Assembly (NCBI GenBank): GCA_035222895.1 | Contig: JAVYIG010000705.1 | Location: forward strand, 62,001-126,000 | Length of the DNA: 64,000 bases | Origin: Strongylocentrotus droebachiensis | Taxonomy: Eukaryota; Echinodermata; Echinoidea; Camarodonta; Strongylocentrotidae | Direction of reading: 5' to 3' | In this document: positions 55,413 to 64,000 of the stretch, one piece after another | How positions within the stretch are numbered: the stretch's first letter is position 1 | Layout: the number at the start of each line of letters is the position of its first letter | Notes under the pieces: generated by a model | Told to the model about the DNA's origin: nothing | Database searches by the model: none | The model's input: the letters and a program-made list of their open reading frames with translations, nothing else | Program-made: the position numbers and the translations under genes

Positions 55413-55857
55413 TTGTCTTGTATAAATTATGAGGGCTTGCTCCTGGGATACCGATGAGAGTATTGTATGTATTTGCAATATGAATTCGTGGAGGGCAAGG
55501 GTCGCTAAGGATTTTATATGTGGTAAGGGTTAGGTCCGGGTTGGCAGGTCTCTGTCTAGGGTATGTAGAATGTCTATTTCTGGGAGCTTCCTGTTGGCAT
55601 TCCTTATAAAGATGGAACCCTGTGCGGAAAGAAACAATTGAATCTTACGACCGGGTGATTAAAAACACAATACAAATTGAAACGTTGCAGATAGCGCTAT
55701 ACAAAGTGAAACTATTATCATTGTTTATTATTCCTAAATATGGTTTCGATTAGACTCGTCATATTGATAGCAAATATTAGCATTCACGATTGAGGAAGCT
55801 AGTCATAAAATTCGCTCAGCTAGCGCACTAAAATAATATTTATTTTACTCTTTTCGT

Positions 55858-55964
55858 TCAAGTAGAACCAAGTGGCTTTGTTCGTGACTAGTTCTTCCTT
55901 GTTCGAGTTTTTTGTATTCAGACAGAGTTTTGTGAGATAAATTCAAATCAACAGCAAAACTGCC
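55858..55964 (+). promoter_or_regulatory. Conserved block upstream of exon 1 (copy E, shortened)
   Basis: GTGACTAGTTCTTCCTTGTT then directly CAGACAGAGTTTTGTGAGAT; the middle (CCAGACATTGT to GTTGATGCAGG) has been deleted. Confidence 0.45.
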
Positions 55965-56043
55965 ATGATGTTATGGTCTATGTATCGTATTCAGTGTTTA
56001 CTGACACTAGTGATAACTGTACAGTTACGTTGTTCATATGCTG
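55965..56043 (+). pseudogene. Gene E: solitary signal-peptide exon
   Basis: 79 nt, ATG plus intact donor (GCTG|GTGAGTG), encoding a leader with RIQCLLTLVITVQLRCSYA. The next exon 2 lies at 58893, beyond another leader at 58247. Since the leader at 58247 has lost its donor, this exon could serve gene F as its first exon. That is inference. Confidence 0.55.
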
Positions 56044-58059
56044 GTGAGTGTTTTTCCTTTCTTTCCTACTTCATGTTCTTTTTCGTTGTTGTAATTGTGC
56101 CTTTTATCATTTCGAAAGAGTTGACATATTATCAGCCGCGATGGATCTCCCAATATTTATGTTTACGCATGTTTACTTTACCATTTTATTGAATGAAGTT
56201 GAATTGAACTAACTCAGTAATGTCAATTCATGTTTTATGGATGGTCATATAGCCTAGGTCTTCGGGGGAGGGGAGAACATAACAAATAGGAGGGGAAATC
56301 GTTGCCTCTGTGCAGCATTTGTCACAATATAAGTTGCGAGCCATCAACACTCGCACCTTTCCTACCTGTACTTTGGTTTTGAGAATAAGAACGTTCTCAA
56401 GTACTGTATTTCAATCTTCATTTGACATATAACATGAATCGAGGTTCGAGACTGCTTTTAATAATATTGTATTCGTACAATGACAAACCAATGGAGACAA
56501 TAGGCCCAATATGGCAGGTACAAGTAAAGATTGCTTGGGCTATAAGTAAATCAAGTAGAACCTATAGTAAGGCTATGTCAGGTATTCTGAATAGTAGCCG
56601 GTATTGTTAGATGTCAGTGGGTGTATCAAGCATAAGATGGAGCCACTAGACCCCCTCCTCACAAGAATTATATTAGTCCATTCCGCCCTATCGCCTTCCC
56701 AAGGAAACTCCACACCCTTTTTGTCCATTTTTTGATACGCCACAATCATGATGGATATCATGTACACATATACTCTCGCCTTCTCTCTTTCTACCACCCC
56801 ACCAGATTTTCTGTCTCTCTCACGCTATATATATTCTATGTCCCTCACTTTCTCTCTCTCTCTCTCTCTCTCTCCCGCCCCAACCTCGCTCATTCGTTCT
56901 CTGTGAGAAAAAAGATATAGCATACACCTCTCTTACACACACACACTTTTTATTTTTCAGCAATTTTGTTTTATTTCTCCAAATGTGTAATACAAACCAT
57001 AACATACAATTAAACAAAAACTTATTTGCAGTATATATAATTTAGCAACAAAGTAAACGTATAAGTACCTAAACATAATATATATGTCAATTGTAAATGT
57101 TATTCACTCATACACTGTTGGTCATAATGGTGAAATATTTTTTTTTTTACCCCAATTTATGGGATGATTTTGACAATGATTTATTCCTAATAGATCTAGA
57201 TAATAGTATACATTCTCAGATTGTATTGAACAAAAATTTGCGAGTGTTTGTTTTTCGTGACTGCTAAAGCATGTGTGTGCTACTATGCTAATCAACTAAG
57301 GGACCTACGCCCTTAAGTCATAACTGACAGTAATGAGGATTAATGCCTCACAAAAGGGCACTAATATAGATGATCGACACGATTTTTATTCTGGGGCCTC
57401 ACATTTACTTGGCCATTGCTTAGCCATTGAATCATGACTGTACACAGCGGGGGCTAGGGTACGTCGCCGCCCCCACCAATACAAAAAACTAAGAAAATAC
57501 AATAAATTATCAATAATTTATTGCATTTTCCCCCGGTCCCCAACATTAAAAATTCCTATGTAGGGCCATGCATTATGGGTCAAGGCATGTCCACATAGAG
57601 GATTATTTTATACAAACTCCGCGCATCTCTTCCAATTGCTAAGTAGCTCTACTTATAGTAATATTTTATACATTTGGATTTTCTTAGGTTTTACGCTGAA
57701 GGATTTGATTTAATAAAAAAGAGGTTGTGGAAAACATCTTGGTAATAATTATTTTTGGGTTGCATGTAGTAATGACTATTTTTTTCACTACAGAAAACAG
57801 TAATTCACATTTGGCTTTCATGGTAAAGCAAAAATGCAATGGTGTTCGATAGGTATGTCTTGTAATCGCCAATCAACGTTTGAGTGCAATATGAACAACT
57901 TTATTATTTTTCATTCGGATCTCCTCGATTTTTATCTGATCTGTTTCCCTTTTCCTGCTTTTATTAAAAAGAAATGAATATTAGGGTAGACTCCCCCTTT
58001 AAGTCCACACCTGAAATATAAAATACACATGACACATCCTTCCTTTTCCAGTCGTGCGC
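56044..58059. other. Duplicated flank, second member, with insertions
   Basis: 56218-56940 and 57600-58059 match 31080-31830 and 32220-32675. 56945-57600 has no counterpart there and is probably an insertion of unknown type. (CT)n lies near 56850. Confidence 0.5.
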
Positions 58060-58246
58060 AAGTAAAATCAAGTGGATTTTTTTCGCGACTATAGTTCTTC
58101 CTTGTTCGAGTATTTTTATCCAGACATTGTCAACACAAATCCGTGTTTTGCATTTCATGCTAGAATAAAAGTCAATACTTCGTCTTTCTTTGATGCAGGT
58201 AGAGTTTTGATAGATAATTTCAAATCAACAGCAAAAAACTGCCAAA
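58060..58246 (+). promoter_or_regulatory. Conserved block upstream of gene F exon 1
   Basis: Full-length copy of the family block (AGTTCTTCCTTGTTCGAGTA, CCAGACATTGTCAACACAAA, TTTGATGCAGGTAGAGTTTT). Confidence 0.5.
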
Positions 58247-58675
58247 ATGTTATGGTCTATGTATCGTATTCAATGTGTACTGACAATAATGATAATAACG
58301 TCACATCGTTCATATGCTGTTGAGTGAATTCACTTCTGCCTTCCCCTTTTCCTTCGATTTTCTTTTCTTTCCTTTGTGTTCTTTGTTGTTGTTGTTGTTG
58401 TTTTGCTTTTTTCATTACGATAGAGTTTTTATATTATCAGCTGCGACGGATTTTTATCCACCGATAATTTGTAGATGCATGTTTACATAAGCCTTTTATT
58501 GAACTAAATTGAATTGAATTGAATCAGTAACTGTTATGTCAAGAAAAGGTAGAAATAACTCATAATTAAGGGATGATTCGCAGATACAAGAACATTTGTC
58601 ATAAGAGTCTCTTACTAATGTACCAAAAGAGTATACGAGTGAGAGACAAGGGGGATAGACGGAAGGGGGAGAAGG

Positions 58676-58684
58676 AAGGGAGAG

Positions 58685-58718
<34 letters not shown>

Positions 58719-58758
58719 CGAGAGAGAGAGGGAGAGAGAGAGAGGGAGAGAGAGAGAT
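58676..58758. repeat. (GA)n microsatellite
   Basis: GA-rich run in the first intron of gene F, followed by TCTACAGGTAAAGG as at 33650. Confidence 0.9.
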
Positions 58759-60089
58759 CCTTATTAGTCTACAGGTAAAGGAGATTCATTATGTATCAAA
58801 TAAGTTCATAGTTCATTAGAATACCTTGATGTAATCCTGAGTAAATTGAGAGAAGAAAGGTAAATTTGAATCTTTTTTCTTTTGCTTTGTAGACTTATGG
58901 ACCTGTGATTTCGGGGAGAATACATTTTTGTTCAATACGTTGACCGATTGTGGTATTACGCAGGGCAGCTCACCTGCCTGGGGAGCGACCAGTGGCCGGG
59001 GCGCGTCTTATTTTTTCGTACCACGGCGAGGCCGGATTCCTGTTTTATCATGAATATTCATTAGGCAGGGTCGGGGAAAGTCTCGATTCTCTTAAATATT
59101 CATATCGAGGTGGGAATGCACGACGCGCGCTATACTCGCACAAAGTGAGAAGATTTAGTTCACGGAGAATGCATATGGGTGAGTAATTGATTGAAATATC
59201 AGTAGATTAAGATAATTTAGTCATTAATTTGAAAAAGCTGTAATTCGTGATCTACTGTAATTTCTTTACATTTTGAGACTGTTCTCAACAGATTTGTGGG
59301 GAAAAGGCTAGGAAAATATTTCTCTTGAAATTGCACTTTGATTTTCATCGTCGTGAAGTATTGTTTGACTGCGGTTTGCCTTCATGTCACCCTTTAGAGC
59401 CCCGGGGTTCCGGCAGGCCCACGTTGGGGAATTTCGGTGCTCATCTGCATCAAGATAAAACTTTCTGATCAGGTTTTATTCCAAATTTGATCGTCATCGT
59501 GAATCTAATTCACCAATCATCCATTGAATTTAAATCTAGATTTAACGTTACACCTTAAAATAATCTATGAAGTATGATTTCTTTAATAATCCAAGAGGGT
59601 TAATTCTTGTTTATATCTTTAGTAGATGTCGACTCTGTTGGCTATACTAGATCTAGTATTACTAAGACTAAGTGCTATCCGTTGGCTCAGTTGCATCATT
59701 GGTGCGTGTCAACTTTTAGACCAAAATTGTTTGTGACCATGGATAATCAAACAGCTCCAAACCATATTTCATTTAGACGTAAACCTGGAACTTATTAATA
59801 AAAATATTCAAAAACAAACAAACTAGACCTAGGATTCATTTATTTAATGTTCAGATGTTGTGTGTGTCCAGTGTGCTTGTCAAGTTGTCATAACTTTTCT
59901 AGATCTAGACCTATATTAAAGATTTTTTCTTCTCCAAAGTGTGCAGTTCATTTGATAAATCTATTTTTTGTTGGACGTGGTATAAGAGAAGACCCCTAGG
60001 GTAGTCGACAATTATGTTTACTTATACGCAGAGGCGGCGGAGCCTTTGGGCGGAGCAACTTCCAAAGTGGGGGGGGGGGGGGGCACCAA

Positions 60090-61240
60090 CAAAAAGGGCA
60101 CTTTCTTGAAAAAAGGGCACCTTCAGAGGGAAAATATACCATTTTTTTGACATTGGTATATACCCCTATTTTGTGATTACATTATCAGGGATGATTTCAA
60201 TATTTGTTTCTCTTAATACAGCATTTAAGATATTGCTTAAGTATCATACTTTGCAGTTTTTGGCTTGCAGTGCGAAAAATTACATCTTATAAAGAGGAAA
60301 ACCCAATCCTGATGGGGTTATAAGCACAATCTCATAACGGAAGACTGAATAGATCTGTGATAAGTTACATAATTATAACATCTATAACTATGGGCAAGCG
60401 TAGCGAGCGAGCTTTGTGGGAAATTGCTTTTAGTCGCTTGAAATTAGGGACACGTTTAATGATGAGAGGAAAAGGGGACACTTATCGAAAGGGTTAAGAC
60501 ACTTATCAGAAAAGAAAAGAAGCATGTGTCAAAATACAAAGGCTAATTATCAGAGGTGAAAATGGGGCACTTCTTACACCTAAACAAAGAGGCATGCACC
60601 AGGGATGATAAGAACATGGGCATTTGTCGACGGAAAAGAGGCACCCATCAGATTTTGATAGGGGGCATTTATAAGCAGTGAAAAGGGGCATTTATGAAAA
60701 AGGGATAGGTTCTTTATAAGAAAGGAAATAGGGTACATATCATTGTTAAAAGGGTAATGAGAAGGGGAAGTGGCTCTTATTAAAAAGAAAAAGTGGCACA
60801 TGTTTAAATAAACGGGGCACTTATCAAAGATGAAAAGTGGTACGGGTAATTATGATAAGGGGTAAGGGTGCTTATAAGGAAAAAAGGCATTATATAGGAA
60901 GGAAAAGGAGGACGTGTCAAAATAAAAGGGGCATTTATAAGAGATGAAAAGAGTACTGACTAGGAGGGGAAGGGGTGCTTGTCAAAGTAAAACAAGTATC
61001 TCTCAGAAGTGAATAGGGTCATTTACAAGAGATGAAAAGGGGCACTTAAAAGAATGAAAAGGGGCACTTAAGAGAATGAAAAGGAACTATTTTCATAGAT
61101 GAAAATGAAAGGGCTTTTATCAGATATCAGTATCACAAGGGGCACTTATGAAAATGGAACAGTGGCACTTATTATGAAGTTAAAGGGGCATTTGTTGAAG
61201 AAAAAGGGGCACCTGTCAGATTTGAATAGTGGGTAATTAT
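60090..61240. repeat. Degenerate GGGGCACTTAT repeat zone inside the MULE
   Basis: Variants of AAAAGGGGCACTTATCA and GATGAAAAGG recur every 30-45 bases with much decay. No reading frame survives it. Confidence 0.7.
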
Positions 61241-61244
61241 CGCC

Positions 61245-61345
61245 AGGGCCGTAGCCAGAGTTTTTTTTTGGGGGGGCACATACATGTAATTGATCGACGT
61301 CCTGGGGAGGGGTCAAAAAGAGTTCAACCGATCTTGGATTTTTGT
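61245..61345. mobile_element. Truncated poly-G hAT-like MITE
   Basis: CAGGGCCGTAGCCAGAG then G run, GCACATACATGTAATTGATC and CAACCGATCTTGG; the right terminus is missing. Nested in the MULE. Confidence 0.7.
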
Positions 61346-62482
61346 TCTTTTTTTTCTTCAATGTATGTGAAAGAATGTGTAGTTTTCTCTCGAGTTTGTC
61401 TCATCATGCGTGGGTGCTGGGGTTCCTGCAGCAACCCTATACATGGATTTTCTTCAGTAGGTGCATATAACTCATGGACTTCACATTGTAAACCTTCAAA
61501 TGATGAATTATCATCGAGTCCCCCACCCCCCCTCCCTTCCCTCATTATTTTAGAAAGAAACCAAAGAGAACTTTTAAGAGAAAAAGAGAAAGGAAAGGAA
61601 AAAATGGTAGCTAGGCCTAAACAAAAACAAGAGGCAAGATAAAAGAAAACAAGATTGAAGATATGGTATCAATATTATCTTGCTCCTTTCCAAGTTTTTC
61701 ATTTCAATTTTCTTGCAATTTATTTCTTTCTTCCTTGGTATCTATTCCGTATTCTTTATTTCTTCCATTCATTTATTATTTATATATATTTTACTTTTTA
61801 ACTTTGTTATTCTTCTTTCTAATCCCATTTTTCTTTCTTCCTTTTCTTCCTTATGCAGTTAAGTGAGCATAGATCATAGAAATAATTTAAGTGCAATACA
61901 CAAGTATTTTATTTTTGATAAATGTCTGTATGTAGGCCTATTCTTGTTATCTATTTTATACAGTTTATAATACTGTATCACATATTCAATACCATAATGC
62001 AACCTCTGCTTGTAATATTTAAAAAGCAAACCTAGAACTGATTATTTACCAATTCATGAAAAGAACTAGACTCCCATTAATCTCAGAAAAGTAGGCCTAG
62101 GCTGCTCACAAATTGCCTATCAAGACTCTTACTTGAAATATATGCTATATATCTTGTCTACCGGTACTGACATTTTGGAATTTACTAATAATTAAACACA
62201 GCATTTATGACTGTATTATCTAAATGACCATGACATTGCTTTTCTATGTCATATTATAGGCCTGCCATTAATCCAACGTACTTGTTACACACGATATTCG
62301 ATGCTGCGCATGCCTCGATCATACATGAATATTCAAGAGAATCGAGACTTTCCCCGGCCCTGCCTAATGAATATTCATGATAAAACAGGAATCCGGGCTC
62401 GCCGTGGTACGAAAAAATAAGACGCGGCCGGGGCAACAATGGCAATGCGCCACAAGGAGGCGCAAATGGTTCGTATACTCTT

Positions 62483-63365
62483 CAGGGACCAGTTTCTCGA
62501 AACCGTCAGAAGTCTAAATTCGTGGATCACCCATAGACCCGCGTGTTTATTCTATAAACACACGTTATCATTATTACTATTATTAATATAACTTATTCCG
62601 GGCTTTTACCATAAGGCCGAAAGCGCTTTACAGTGTTCTTACAACTACATACTGCACAAAAAAGATGTGTTTTTAAGGCCTTTCTGAATGTAACAACTGA
62701 TGGAGACTGCCTGATATGCCTCCTTGACAGTACATGAAGCCAACTTATCTTTCAAAAAAATCTTCTTTAGCGATATCAATGACTTAGCATACATTCTTAT
62801 AAACTTCTATGAACAATTTGCGAGCTGAGTCCAGTCTTTTTCGCCATTTCCGTTCTGCTTTACGGCGATGTTGGCGTGCAGGAAGCACAGACTCATTGAA
62901 CCAAGGTCTACGTAACTCGGTTTCCGATGGAGCATAGGTATCATTTCCTTAGTGACTCCAGAAACATACCAATCAAATAAGGATTCACTATCTAATCCTG
63001 CAGGTTGAGATGACACTAATTCATGTAAAGCATTAGTGAATTGAACTGTATCGATCTTGCGATAGTTGCGTAAGGAAGAAGTAAACGAGATTGGCTCTGA
63101 TTTTGTTTAGCCAGCGAAGAGCAGATCATTTAATGATCACTGCATGACAGCCTAGTATCACTGAATCATCTCGGGTAAAACTAAGTCTGACGTGTGACCC
63201 AGGTTATGTGTTTGACCTTGAACACGTTGGATGAACCCAGCAGATGTAATAATATTCTTCATTTGGAGCACATCATTTTTATTCATAATCTTCCCAATGG
63301 ACATTTAAGTTCAATGGAAAGTCCAAAAAGGGAGATGAATGGCGATTTCGAGAAACGGCCCCCTG
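62483..63365. mobile_element. Element with CAGGG...TTTCTCGAAA inverted ends
   Basis: CAGGGACCAGTTTCTCGAAA and the inverted right end CAGGGGGCCGTTTCTCGAAA. It contains a SINE-like piece (AAAGCGCTTTACAGTGTTC at about 62620) and the LINE fragment below. It lies in the second intron of gene F. Confidence 0.45.
62770..63290 (-). mobile_element. LINE fragment, endonuclease-RT linker
   Basis: On the minus strand a frame reads RRPWFNESVLPARQHRRKAE then RKWRKRLDSARKLF, the basic linker between endonuclease and RT in L2/CR1-type LINEs. Upstream endonuclease traces (GSHVRLSFTRDDS) are decayed. No RT is present. Confidence 0.5.
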
Positions 63366-63740
63366 ATTCCTTTTTTCACCTCAAGGAATCTATCTACCCA
63401 TAGAAGCAATGCCCTTCGCTAGATTCCCGCATATTTCACAAGCAAATTAATTTGTCTTTAATACATATTTCATCCTGTACTGATTTTTTCCCCTCTTTTT
63501 CTTATTATGATGTATTGTAATCAACTTTTAAATATATATCTTACATAATTATTATGTACCTTCACTTTATGTATTTGACTTGTATAATTTATTATAATGC
63601 ATGATATTTTATAAAGTGTTGTGAAATAAGCACCCGCTTTAGCTGTACTAAAACTAAAAAGGTTTAATAAGATGTTTTGTCTAGTGAAATCAATCACCTC
63701 TAAATATATCAGATTATCTCTCCTTGCTTTCTTTATATAG
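63366..63740 (+). other. Gene F intron 2, 3' end
   Basis: AT-rich, ending in the polypyrimidine tract and acceptor of exon 3. No other feature is seen. Confidence 0.5.
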
Positions 63741-64000
63741 ACGGGTTCCTACTGGGTCAAAGAGTAAACATGCAGATTTCAGCAATATTCCAACTACCAA
63801 ATCTCAATCTGCGACAGAACTCTGGACTACTCTCCTTCCACTACAAGTTCTTTGAACCTGGCGAAAGCATCATGACAATTTCTGTCTGTGGTTCGATAAG
63901 ACATGATGTCACCCAACAGTCTGATGGCAACTGGGAGTTTGTGGAAAACATCAGAATCTACTGCAATGGACGCGAACCTACGGTAGGTGTGAATTTAAAA

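Larger units (their letters stand above)
59003..62425. mobile_element. Mutator-like (MULE) DNA transposon, non-autonomous, 3423 bp
   Basis: The left end GCGTCTTATTTTTTCGTACC and the inverted right end agree over about 101 bp with few differences (59003-59103 and 62325-62425). A 9-bp repeat GGCCGGGGC flanks it (58994-59002 and 62426-62434). Long terminal inverted repeats with a 9-bp duplication fit MULEs. I find no transposase. Short frames (for example 59607-59798) show no motif. It contains a degenerate repeat zone and a truncated poly-G MITE. Confidence 0.85.
58247..63982 (+). pseudogene. Gene F: MAM-family receptor, exons 1-3, interrupted by a transposon (continues past window)
   Basis: Exon 1 58247-58319 encodes the leader (RIQCVLTIMIITSHRSYA), but the donor reads TTGAGT instead of GTGAGT, so reading runs to a stop. 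Exon 2 is split: 58893-59002 and 62435-62468, together 144 nt, exactly the length of exon 2 in gene B, with a Mutator-like element and one target repeat between. It encodes CDFGENTFLFNTLTDCGITQ and GNNGNAPQGGAN. Exon 3 63741-63982 (GQRVNMQISAIFQLPNLNLR, GLLSFHYKFFEPGESIMTIS, IRIYCNGREPT) has good splice sites (CTTTATATAG, GTAGGT). The four MAM cysteines are present. As it stands the gene should not make a full protein unless the transposon is spliced out or another leader is used. Later exons lie beyond 64000. Confidence 0.7.

Noticed and set aside
1-64000. CRISPR arrays, operons or bacterial signals
   Set aside because: Introns, LINEs, SINEs and microsatellites show a eukaryotic genome; the tandem repeats have no spacers.

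Overview
The window reads as eukaryotic, intron-rich, repeat-dense DNA from a marine invertebrate. The clues are CR1/L2-type LINEs, a Helitron, many hairpin MITEs, AT-rich trinucleotide runs and frequent TAGGCCTA and TCTAGA words. I lean towards an echinoderm or other ambulacrarian, but only weakly. There is one 200-base assembly gap (7904-8103).

Layout. 1-2047 is the N-terminal part of a Helitron replicase, broken off by a TTGGGTAA-type satellite (about 2023-3480). 3481-7903 holds a putative promoter and a multi-exon gene with a SAM domain and C2H2 fingers. After the gap comes a fossil gag-like zinc-finger element interrupted by a TTAA-flanked MITE (8104-9360).

The main finding is a locus of related receptor-like genes, assembled here from splice signals, reading phase and paralogue comparison. 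The best copy, gene B, is on the minus strand (25945 down to 11912). It predicts about 359 residues: signal peptide, one four-cysteine MAM domain (exons 2-4), a Thr/Ser-rich stalk, one transmembrane helix, and a tail with two consensus ITIMs. Its terminal ITIM exon is tandemly duplicated. Gene A (+, 9486-10826) keeps only stalk, membrane and tail exons. Gene C (+, 32857-42903) has lost most of its MAM exons but keeps a long tail with three YxxP motifs. Solitary signal-peptide exons lie at 30851 and 55965. Gene F (+, 58247 to beyond the window) has a damaged first donor and a 3.4-kb Mutator-like transposon in exon 2. Exon 1 copies share an upstream block that may be a promoter. B and C are inverted paralogues with recognisable intron homology; their ectodomain halves are alike and their tails differ, as in paired immune receptor families.

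The rest is mobile and repetitive DNA: a CR1-type LINE with a 1103-residue open frame (42945-47282), a second LINE with two homopolymer frameshifts and a target-site repeat (50248-54018), older LINE pieces, SINEs, hAT-like poly-G MITEs, foldback MITEs, a GC-rich MITE family, and long minisatellites (14831-16245 and 39890-42070). Segmental duplication links 29.0-33.1 kb with 54.3-58.5 kb. No database or alignment program was used. All family names rest on motifs read by eye.
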